From Cryptomeria japonica (taxonomy: Eukaryota > Streptophyta > Pinopsida > Cupressales > Cupressaceae), in contig NC_081413.1 of NCBI RefSeq assembly GCF_030272615.1, positions 186,956,669-187,020,668 of the forward strand: a DNA stretch of 64,000 nucleotides, in the 5' to 3' direction. Below, in pieces: positions 46,506 to 56,503 of this stretch. A program made the translations under genes and the position numbers. How positions within the stretch are numbered: the stretch's first letter is position 1; every line of letters begins with the position of its first letter. The notes under the pieces were generated by a model. That model was not told where the DNA came from. It saw only the letters and a program-made list of their open reading frames with translations, and made no database searches.

Positions 46506-47275
46506 AACATTTGAACATCTTGGGAAATATCTTTGATAGGCTTGAACAATATCAGTTAAGATTAAATCCAAAAAAATGTGCATTTGGAGTAACCTTTGGA
46601 AAACTTCTTGAGTACATTATATCAACTTGTGGAATTGAAGTAGATCCAGAAAAGGTCAAAGCCATCATGGAAATGGAGTCATCTAGGAACATAAGTCAAT
46701 TGTGTTCTCTACAAGGGAGATTGCAATCAATTAGAAGATTTGTCTATCAATTAGCAGATAAATGTCATCCATTCACTCAACTTTTACATGAGAATATTCC
46801 AATCAAATGGGATCAGAAGTGTGAAGAATATTTTATGCAAATCAAAGAATATTTGATGAATCCTCTAGTACTTGTATCACAAATCAAAGGGAAACCATTG
46901 TTACTTTACATCTCAACAACAAATGTATCACTAGGAGCTCTATTAGCACAACATGATGAAGAAGGGAAAGAAAGAGTAGTGTATTACATCAGTAGAACAC
47001 TTGTAGGCTATGAATTGAACTATACATTAGTTGAGAAGACATGCCTACCAGTTGTGTTTGCAACACAGAAATTGGGACATTATATGTTGACTCATTCTAT
47101 GAAACTAATAGAAAAAATGGACCCACTAAAGTATTTGCTGAGCAAGTCAACTTTGACAGGAAGACTGGAAAAATGGGTTATGGTATTAAGTGAGTTTGAT
47201 ATAGAATATGTTGATAAAAGATCTATCAAAGGACAGGTGATTTTTGATTGATTGGCTGAAGCATCCTTACAAGAT
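46506..47275 (+). pseudogene. Tat-type RT C-terminus and RNase H
   Basis: Open stretch 46511-47251: RT thumb (LEQYQLRLNPKKCAFGVTFG, CGIEVDPEKVKAIMEM, SLQGRLQSIRRFVYQLADKC), then RNase H (GKPLLLYISTTNVSLGALLA, EGKERVVYYISRTLVGYELN, LEKWVMVLSEFDIEYV). The RNase H first acidic position is Thr/Asn-like (ISTTNVSLG) rather than Asp, as is common for the decayed first RNase H of Tat elements. Confidence 0.88.
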
Positions 47276-47325
47276 GACATACTGTTGCACATTGAATTTC
47301 CTTGTGCAGACATTCTGACAATAAG

Positions 47326-47722
47326 CACAAAATTTTGGGAGTTGTATTTTGATGGCTCCTATACACAATATGGATTAGGCACTGGAATTTTGTTCATCAT
47401 GCCTTAGGGACACACAATTCCAAAATCATATAGACTGCGGTTTCCATGCACAAACAATACTACAGAATATGAAGCATTGGCTATTGGGCTCAAAATGGCT
47501 ATTGAATGGAACATTAAGGAATTGCATGTTTACGGTGATTCACAACTTATAATAAGACTAAGGATGACAAGCTCATGCCTTACAAATAGTTGGTTGAAGA
47601 GTTTAAAGAGCATTTTGAAGAAATATCATTCACTCATATCCCAAGAAATGAGAACAAAGCAACAGATGCATTGGATACAATATCATCTCTTTTACAGAAT
47701 AAGGAAAAAAACCACATTCTAA
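47326..47722 (+). pseudogene. Tat-type second (archaeal-like) RNase H
   Basis: A second RNase H follows the first: FWELYFDGSYTQYGLGTGIL, IPKSYRLRFPCTNNTTEYEA, LAIGLKMAIEWNIKELHVYG and DSQLIIRL. The catalytic D (YFDGS), E (TEYEAL) and D (YGDSQ) are visible. A stop at about 47405 and a frame change after 47570 break it; the C-terminal end reads HIPRNENKATDALDTISSLL in another frame. The extra RNase H is the defining feature of the Tat lineage. Confidence 0.87.
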
Positions 47723-47729
47723 ATTCCTG

Positions 47730-49029
47730 GTGGAAGATATCTTGAATCCTACCATAGAATCCCAGAATACCCACATGATTTGCCATATGTCTGGAACCGA
47801 TCAATCCTTATACGACCACACTTATCAATACTTAAAAGAGAATATCCTTCCTCCTGACCTATCCCATAATAAGAGAATAAATTTCATCCGTCAGTCATCT
47901 CGCTATACCATCATTGCTGATACCTTATATAGGCGAGGTCTAGATAGAACTTTATTGAGATATCTCGAATAAGAAGAATCTGAGGAAGTTCTTAACAAAG
48001 TCCACATAGGTATTTGTGGCACACACTCAAGTGGATTAATGTTGGCTAAGAAAACTTATTCGTTTGGGTTACTATTGGCCTACTATGGAGAGAGATTCAT
48101 TTACATATGCTAAGAAATGCAAACAATACCAGATCCATGAGAATCTCATCCACGCACTAGCACAAGAATTTCATCCTATGGCAGGTTCATGGCCATTCTC
48201 TTCATCCTCTAATGGAAACAAGTTCATTCTGACTGCTACTGAGTATTTCACTAAATGGATTGAAGCAGTGCCTTTGACGAAAGTGACAGGAAAGCAAATA
48301 TCATCATTCACCCTTAATTATATAATCTGTCGCTATGGAGTCTCTATGACCATTATCATTGATAATGAAAGATCATTTAAGAATCAAGATGTGAAGGAGC
48401 TATGTTAGAGATTTCATATTCAACATAGGTTCTCTACTCCATATTATCCATAGGGAAATGGTCAAGTTGAGGCATTAAATAAAACAATCTTGAAAATCCT
48501 GAATAAAATAGTCAATGAAGCTAGTAAAGATTGGCACATTCAACTAAATCCTGCTCTTTGGGGATACCGAACCAAGATTCACACACCAACGGGGGAAACT
48601 CCATATTTCTTAGTTTATGGATAAGAAGCCATATTACCAGTAGAAGTAGAGATACCTTCTCTACGAGTGTCCTTGAAAGGTCTTATACCAGAAGAAGAAC
48701 AATGAGTCTCTAGACTTCAAGAAGTTGAACTGATTCAAGAATGTCGCCAAAATGCTACAGATCATTTGAAGGCATATCAACAGAGAATGGCGAGAATTTA
48801 TAATCATAGAGTTAAGCCACACATTTTTCAGATTGGAGATCTAGTTCTAAGGGAGAATTTGAGAAATCAACAAAACCGAGAAAAAAAGGGAAAGTTTGAG
48901 CCAAACTGGTTAGGTCCTTTCATTATAGTAATAACATATGGCTCAAGAGCATACAAGTTATCTACCCCTGAAGGTGATTGGTTTGATGAGCCCATCAATT
49001 CCATCCATCTCAAGAAGTTCTATGCTTGA
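47730..49029 (+). pseudogene. Tat-type integrase
   Basis: The zinc-binding N-terminus spans 47810-48140 (FIRQSSRYTIIADTLYRRGL, HIGICGTHSSGLMLAK). The core at 48064-48700 holds KFILTATEYFTKWIEAVPLT, the second catalytic Asp (TIIIDNERSFKNQDV) and the Glu in GNGQVEALNKTIL. The block that normally holds the first catalytic Asp (between WPF and SSNG, about 48200) is missing. The C-terminal domain at 48766-49029 is well kept (NHRVKPHIFQIGDLVLRENL, GKFEPNWLGPFIIV, INSIHLKKFYA). Confidence 0.88.
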
Positions 49030-50067
49030 GATATAAAGTCTTTAAAAAAAGAATCAGTAAAAATCAGAAAAGCAAAAAATCCCTAAAAAACATAAAACAA
49101 CAAAAATAGAAAAAAAAAAATCAAATATGGAAAAAAAATGCAATAAATTTAGATAGTGAAAACTCAGTAAACAAGTGCTATCTAAAAGAGGGTTCTTCCA
49201 TCTATGAGATCTCTTTGTGCATCTATCCATCCTATCCCATCCACTCCATCCTATTTGCATCTATCATTTCCATCTATCCTAGCTCATCCATTTCATCTTT
49301 TGCATTCATTGCTCTAAACCATTTAGAAGGAAATATGCAGCTTACCAACAATTATCAATCTTTGACATACTTAGTGTAGTCATTGTCTTGGATTTTATCA
49401 ATCATATCTAGATTATATCCCACCATAGTTTGGATCATTTTTCGTACATCCGTAATAAAGTTTGTTTCCGCTGGGGGAAAAATCCTAATTCATTTTGCTA
49501 AGGTGATCTTTTAAATCTTTGAAAATCCAAAACATTCAGAAAAGTTAGAAAAACAAAACACCCAGGGTTTTGAAATAGATAATGAGCAACAAAGCAACGA
49601 AGATCGAGCCATTTTGTAACAACTGAATTGTCAAAAAAAAACAAACAAAGATTCAACCAACAAGTAATAAAGATTATCAAGCATTATTCATCAAGATGAT
49701 TATATCAGTTAATGACCATGAGAACATGTGAATGACATACAAGATTCAATGTTTATATCTTGATTTTATTGCTAATCATGTACTCTATTCGACTCAAGGA
49801 TGTCCATGACTAGAGAAGCTATGATGGGGCATGATTATTTTCTTTGTTTTCTATCTATGGTTTATCTCTTATTAAGGTATGTAATTGTCTAAGGATATGA
49901 TTAGTAAAATATCAAGGAGGACATTCTAAGTCATGCATGAAAGGGGATAATCCTTGGCTGTTCTGCAAGAAATACTCAGATCATCTTGATTCATTATATC
50001 AAGTTGCTTGTATAAACTTGCTATATCAAAATCCATGTAAGAAATACTTAGGTCAACTTGAATTATT
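49030..50067 (+). other. Non-coding DNA after Tat integrase
   Basis: Begins with an A-rich run (49045-49140) and a CATCYATCC-rich pyrimidine stretch (49196-49300). No coding. It ends at the TTATT target copy (50063-50067) of solo LTR 2. Confidence 0.5.
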
Positions 50068-51151
50068 TGTTAGGATAAATGGTGGACAACTGAGAGGGGG
50101 GGTGAATTAGTTGTCAACAGATTATATTAATCAAACCACTTTATAACCTTTAACCGGAGCACATAAACATTGAATACTGGAATAGAAGAAACAAATACCG
50201 GTAAGCAATAAAACTTAAAAATGAAATAGAGAATTAACACAATACAACCATACCACATAACACCATGATTTGCATGTGGAAAACCCGGTAAAGGGAAAAA
50301 CCACGGTGGGAAGCCTACCCACAGTCAGATGATACTTCTACAGAAAGTATGTGATACAATAAGGGGCCTCCACATGTAAGAAGGCACACGGCCTAGAGCA
50401 TACTGATCATTACAAAAGAGTCTCACTAACTACAAAGAGGTTATAACCACCTCAAGATAATTGGACAACAATCCAAAAGAATGAATTGCCAGAGACAGTA
50501 TCTACCATGCCTGATTACAATCCTAGTTAAGCTCAATACCAGAGGCCTTTGACCTCTTACTTAAACCCAATTCGATCACCTATGATCGACCAAATCTCCT
50601 TTGCATATGATATTACATTCCATGATCACGACACACTTCTTTTCCCATACCCATGATCTACAATGAGATCTTACATCAATTTATACAAACTATAAGGCCT
50701 AAATAAATTAGGTCGGCCACCTAAAAGATGTTACAATAAGATCATTACATACATCCATATTACAATGATATGCCATGTCGGCTTTAGACCAAAACAACAA
50801 TAACCAATCCATAAATCATCTCGGTAACGTGTAGAGAACACATTAACATGATACCAATCCATAACCTAGATAGGTACCGAACCTAATCAGGGTACACCAT
50901 GCCAAAGAGATGTCATCAAAGAGTTGAGGCATGATCAAGGATCACCTTCTGCATCCTGGATTCCATCTAGAAGCCGCACCAACACCACTTATGCATTCTG
51001 TCAAAGATTCTCAGTGAAAGCTCTGTCAGTTAAACCTTAAACCCTTACCAGTAACACAAGATCTTCTACCTGTAACCAAAACCTATCTGCTGGTAACCAA
51101 CCATAACAGATAGTGTTGAAAATATTAATCAATTCATCCATATTGCAAACA
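50068..51151 (-). mobile_element. Solo LTR 2, copia type (1084 bp)
   Basis: Flanked by TTATT at 50063-50067 and 51152-51156. Plus-strand ends are TGTTAGGATAAATGG and TTGCAAACA. The minus strand ends with a poly-C tract and TTTATCCTAACA, like the other copia LTRs here, and carries the copia LTR box near 50280-50322. There is no internal domain, so it is a solo LTR in minus orientation. Confidence 0.9.
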
Positions 51152-51156
51152 TTATT

Positions 51157-52179
51157 ATGCCAAGTTTCTTGTATTTTCTTTAAACATTTTAAAGCTCAAT
51201 GATGAAATCAAGCACTATTATAAGACAACATATGAAGAATGGAAGTATCATTTTAGTTAGAGCATTTTATATTAGCTCATTATTCATCTACATTATAAGC
51301 ATTCATTATCATATGCATTATAAGCATTTCATTCCATTCAGATATCAACAGTTATAAATAAAGATTGAGTATACTTGGACAAACCAAAATAATTTGCATT
51401 TAGGTTCATTCATTTATTAGGTTTGTATTTTGATCATAATCATTTGCATTCCATTAAGTGCATTTCATAATCAGGTAGTATATCATCATTATTATTTGCA
51501 TTAGGATCATTATCGTTGTAGTTCTTTTTATCCATAAAGGTCATTTAGTCGCATCTTTTCACTTAGATTCATTTATCATTATAAGCATTTCATTGTAATC
51601 ATAAGCATTACATATAAGCAACCATCGCATAAGTTTGATCAAACATAGCATTCATAATCATCATTTGCATTTAAAATCATCAAACTTGAAATCAAATACA
51701 TTTCATGTAGATCATTTGCATTTCAAATAATTATATGCATACACATTAAGAGTAACAAAAATCAACATTCATTTGCATAAGTAATCATTAGAAGCATTCT
51801 CATATAGATCATTGAATTTGCATCATTCAAATAAATAATTATAGAATTAATTTCATTTGCATCCATGATCAGTAAAATAAAAAATCAAATGCATTTCATT
51901 TCATCATCATTGTATCATATAGAACATCATCATCATGAAAATAAAGGAAAGAAAAGATCATCATAACATCTTCCATCACTGCATATATATAGTCTATGTA
52001 ATCAATGCATATAGGTCATCATCATATAGAGTAACATGCATAATAAATGATGAATCATCAACATCATATAGAGTCCATGTTTGCATATATAGATTATCAT
52101 AAAACATTAAAAAGTCCAAGTATACAATGATATCAAATAAATAATAAAATACACTGCCTCGTCAATATAAATCAAGTCT
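51157..52179. repeat. Low-complexity CATTTGCAT-rich tract in the Tat-type element
   Basis: About 900 bp dominated by irregular repeats of CATTTGCAT, GCATTTCATT and ATCATTAT, with no fixed period. No open frame. Such tandem or quasi-tandem tracts are common in the 3' non-coding part of Tat/Ogre elements. Confidence 0.6.
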
Positions 52180-54251
52180 ACAAATCAAGGTTGTCTTGTG
52201 TTGCTACCACCTGACTTTGTCTTTCTCTGTGACTATGGATGAGATGATCCCCCAGACGCCTGTGTACCTCAATCCCTACTGCTCTGAGGAGGTCCCATAA
52301 CCCCATCGTTGTTGGTATCCATCCTACCGAAAACAAGAGTAGTCTGATAACTCCCTACTCTCTGGCTCTTTGAGACTAAATCCTTATATTGTTGACTCCA
52401 GTATGATGTCTCCTTCCCAGCCTGATACAATGCTCTGAGAGTAGTAGCTAAGAGAGTACTAGATCCAACCCATTGAATATGATCAAGAAGAGCCTGGGTA
52501 TCCTGTTGTCTCCTCACAGGTCTGTCTCTTTTAGTCATGAGTTTCTGGACTTGTGCCTTGAGTCTCTCTATCTGTTCTCTAAGATTATCCAAGCTCTCTT
52601 GTTGTGGCACATCCTACTGAGGAACATCATGTATCCCTCAACCCCACCTACCTCTTCACCTACTGGAATCTCCTCTTGGGTAGCTCTCAAGATCTGTCGC
52701 CTAATGAGGGGAACATTATCCTCTAAGTCCTCCTCTCCCTCATCCCAACCACCCTAAGTTGCGATAAACCCTAGATCTATATGAATCCGAACACAATCAA
52801 TTCCTCTACCTCAACCCCTATCCAATCCTGTACTCCTTCCTAATCCTAGAGAGGGTAATTCTCTCGCTGCCCTCATCCCGCCCCTACCGATATCCTGACC
52901 AATCTACCCTACATCCCTACCTACTGGAGGAAGTAATCCTCCTAATCTCCCAACCCTCCTTGCATCTCTCCCTGCCATGGGAAGTGGTCTCCCAATCCTT
53001 CCAACTGGTCTAAAAGGTCCTCCTCGGAGTCTCAATCGACCTCACCTCTACCCAAGTCTCCTACCAGCTCCATCTCCTCCCTTATCCCCCTCATCCCCTC
53101 TAGCCTCTCGATCATCTCTAAGCTCTCGCCTCCATCTTTGTCGCCTAACAATAGGATCATTTGAATCATCCTCCTCTTCTCCTAAGCTTGGAGGAGGGTC
53201 TACTAGATCAGTGATGTGAGGAAAAGGGTGTGTAAGCATGTATTGAGCGTAATTCATTGTGATCCCATCCAAAATGTGTAATCTCAAATCATAAGCTACC
53301 ATTAGAGCAGCCAAAAACTCTGCACATGCTAAAGATAAGGTAGGGCCCCAATCTTGCCTATCCTCATGTCGCCATGTATACATGGTGACACCAGAATGCA
53401 TGTGATAAATAATCCCAAACTATCTCAAAATGCGACCAATCAACTATTTCTCAACAATGTGTGGAGTATGATCAATCAAATGTCTACTCTGCAAAAATAT
53501 ATGGTAATGTCCGTGCATCATCCATCCATGGTTCATAGTCGATATAGGGTCTCCAAATGATGCTATCCAATAAATCTAAAATCCAACACCAATACTCCAT
53601 CTTACCCAGCTTAGGTTGAGTAAGGATACCTACGTATAAATAGACATATGGCTGCCTATCACCACGAACTCTATGATTGATTCGCCAAGTAACAACAATG
53701 TGCTCCTAGCACCAAACCTGTAAAAGTGTACATCCTATAGACAGACTAGCATTGTCATCATAAACAACCTAATGAAGATCATGATATAAATGGGCGAGCA
53801 TACAAAAACCCCATGCATATCGAGTCTGATCCTGCATCATGCTTTGTAGAATCCCACCCCAGCTAACAACGAAGCCTCGAGATCTCCTATCTGGATAGAT
53901 GAATCCGCCAATCAATCCTGCAAGAATAACTGGGAGAGTCTCATAGTAAATGATCATATCCTCCCATCAGATCTCTCCTCTGGAAATTCTTTCATCACCA
54001 AATACGGGTCTGCAAGCCTTTGGCCCTCCAAGATCCTGAAAATCATACTGGACTGACTCGCCAGTCACGAGAATGTGTAGAATCTTGTAGACATCCTCGA
54101 GTGTAACACTAACCTCACCAGTGGGAAGGTGGAAAGTGTTATGATCGCTATGCCATCTCTCTTCTAAGGCAGTCAACAAACCCCTATTATGGGTAATATT
54201 AGACATGTACAACAAATGGTGTAATCCGCAGGCATCTATATGTCTAATCTC
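52180..54251 (-). pseudogene. Antisense plant-mobile-domain (PMD) frame, main part
   Basis: The minus strand encodes a PMD (MAIN-like, aminotransferase-like) protein. The N-terminal signature lies at 53967-54251 (DACGLHHLLYMSNI, LLTALEERWHSDHNTFHLPT, GEVSVTLEDVYKIL). The middle at 53769-53957 and below has PVILAGLIGGFIYPD, YAWGFCMLAHLYHDLH and GCTLLQVWC. Farther on come EYWCWILDLLDSIIWRPYID, an Arg/Gly-rich tail (53048-53400), and a coiled coil (LREQIERLKAQVQKLM, near 52550). Several stops are TAG, mostly where Gln is plausible. It lies between integrase and the 3' LTR in opposite orientation, and continues at 60931-61015 beyond an inserted element. Confidence 0.85.
54247..54251. repeat. Target-site duplication of the non-autonomous element (left copy)
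   Basis: ATCTC directly before TGTTGGCAAATG, identical to 60931-60935. Confidence 0.95.
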
Positions 54252-55016
54252 TGTTGGCAAATGCACACTCCAATGAGAAATTGTAGGTGATTGAAGGTTT
54301 TGTTATTGATGGCAACCTTGCAATCATATGATACCGACAAGACAAATATACAGGCACTGGCACATAGAACACCGACAGTGAAAGGATGGATACCGACACT
54401 CTGGCCGACATGAATTTTGTTGATAATATATTTTGTAATTAATTGTAAAAGCATTGTAAGCCGACATGGCAAGTTGTAATATGAATCATATATGTATGAG
54501 ATCATTGTAGAACATTTAGGAATAATATGATAGGTGAAATTATGCATACCTAATATGCGAAATATAGGTTAAGGGTTTACGTATGAAGCAGAGCTAAAAT
54601 CGGTACTGGATTTGGCATAGAAGATGCTAATTTGAAGTAGTACAAGACATTGGATTTGTATAATCCATTTTGTAATTAGTGTGACTTCCTTTGTAGTTGA
54701 GAAGTGAGCTCTAGACACTTGGCCTTCCTGCATGTGCAGGCCCCTCTTGTAAAATAGTAATATTCCCTTATTGGCCAGTAAGTGAATATTGTGGGTCACA
54801 AATCCCACCGAGGTTTTCCCACACTGGGTTTCCTCATTAAACTACTATGTTATGGTGTGCTTTTCATGTGGTTATTGTTATTCTTGTTTACTGCATTATT
54901 TTAGGTTTATTGGTACACAATATTGATATGCTTTACATGTTTTAAATCAAATAAATTCACAAACTGGTTATATACTGATTCACCCCCACCTCTCAGTATC
55001 TTTGGGAATCCTAACA
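54252..55016 (+). repeat. 5' LTR of the non-autonomous element (765 bp)
   Basis: TGTTGGCAAATG to AATCCTAACA. It contains the copia LTR box (CACAAATCCCACCGAGG, near 54796) and the poly-C stretch near 54980. Confidence 0.95.
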
Positions 55017-55017
55017 A

Positions 55018-55030
55018 TTGGTATCAGAGT
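55018..55030 (+). promoter_or_regulatory. Primer-binding site of the non-autonomous element
   Basis: TTGGTATCAGAGT one base after the LTR end CTAACA; it matches the initiator-Met site at all but the last base. Confidence 0.9.
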
Positions 55031-55087
55031 GTGGTCCTCTATTTTTAGAAGCCTAACAGCTTGAGGAAGATCTTGTCATCGGTAGAG

Positions 55088-55936
55088 ATGGAAAACTTGA
55101 GAGAACAATTGAAAATAGCTCTTTCAGACTATGATGCAGAAAAGGTGAAAAATATCAAACTTGAAGATGATCTAAAGGCTGCTCTGGATATCATTCAAGC
55201 GCTTCAAGAAAATCTTACCATTGCAAGAAATAAGAGAAGAGAACTTTGTGAAAAGATGCAGAATGAGAATGATGAAAAGGAAACTCTTAATGATCTGGTA
55301 AACAAGCTAAGACAAGAGATCAATACAACACAGAAGGAGATGCAGGATATGACTATGAGAGTTTGTAAAGAAATTGAAGATAGGAAGAAGAATGAAGAAG
55401 ACTTGGCCAGAAGACTAAATGATGCTGGAAATAAAAACACAAGACTTAGTCATGCAAATGATATGTTGAAGATAGATCTAATGCACACACAAAATGATAG
55501 AACTGAACTCATAAGACAGAAAGGAATCTTGGAAAGTGAACTAAATGCTGCAAATCATCACAAAGAAAAATTCAAGAAAAGTTTAGAAGAACTTGGTGAC
55601 ATGCTGAAGAATCATAAACCTAATGGTGATACAATTGGCCTTGGCTTTGAAGTTGGTGAAAGCTCCGATACTGCAAACAATCATGATCATAGCAAACCGG
55701 TAAGACAACCTACTGTTTACAAGTTTAATGGCAAATGCTTTAATTGTAACAAGTATGGTCATAGAGAAAATCAGTGTAGATCTAGAAATTATCAGAACAC
55801 TAATACACCCGCTGATCAATGTTTTGAATGCAACAAAGTTGGTCATAATTCAGAAAATTGCAGAATGAATGTGAGATGTTATGTTTGTGGAAGATTTGGG
55901 CACTTATCTAATCAATGTAGAACACATACCGCATAG
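55088..55936 (+). CDS. ORF1: coiled-coil protein with CCHC zinc knuckles (gag-like)
   Basis: From the ATG at 55088 (MENLREQLKIALSDYDAEKV) the protein is almost wholly helical for about 185 residues, with heptad-like charged repeats (LVNKLRQEINTTQKEMQDMT, SELNAANHHKEKFKKSLEEL). Three CCHC knuckles follow: CFNCNKYGHRENQC, CFECNKVGHNSENC and CYVCGRFGHLSNQC. After the stop at 55934 a fourth knuckle (CYACNKIGHIGKFC, 55968-56009) sits in a shifted frame. An upstream in-frame ATG at 55061 would add nine residues. No UBN2 or retrotransposon-gag capsid core is visible, so any particle-forming role would rest on the coiled coil; nucleic-acid binding by the knuckles is likely. Confidence 0.85.
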   Translation: MENLREQLKIALSDYDAEKVKNIKLEDDLKAALDIIQALQENLTIARNKRRELCEKMQNENDEKETLNDLVNKLRQEINTTQKEMQDMTMRVCKEIEDRKKNEEDLARRLNDAGNKNTRLSHANDMLKIDLMHTQNDRTELIRQKGILESELNAANHHKEKFKKSLEELGDMLKNHKPNGDTIGLGFEVGESSDTANNHDHSKPVRQPTVYKFNGKCFNCNKYGHRENQCRSRNYQNTNTPADQCFECNKVGHNSENCRMNVRCYVCGRFGHLSNQCRTHTA

Positions 55937-56503
55937 GATATGGGAAAGCTATTCAAAATAACAATGTGACTTGTTATGCCTGTAACAAGATCGGACATAT
56001 TGGTAAATTTTGCAGAAGTAAGGCATCACCGACAAATAACAAAGGTCCTAGTTTGAAAGGCAAAGAAAAAGTTGAAGAGGTAAAGCAATAATTTTCAAAA
56101 AAATGGATCAGAAAGTCAGATCAGAATGTCGATATGATTACACCTCCACCGATAGAACAAAGTAACACTCCACTAATAGGAGACTCCTCATCTAACTAAA
56201 GAAAATTCTTTTGGGGGTTTAGCAACAAAATGAAAAACATGCTATTACTCCCTCGGTTGATGGTGAGAAGTTGAAATTACTTCTATACCGATAAATGAAT
56301 TAAGTTGTGACTTAACCGGCAAGCATTAAATGTGGTATTTGGCAAAAATAACATTATAAAGCAAGTGTTTTGGCTCTTTTTCATTCACCGAGCATTCAAA
56401 TCTTTGAGAGCGCAAAAATTCCCGAGTGAAGGTACTCCAAGCAAAGAAGTGAAGCAATCCATCAAAGCATTCATCCTTAAGGCAGATTGAGGTATTTATA
56501 GCT

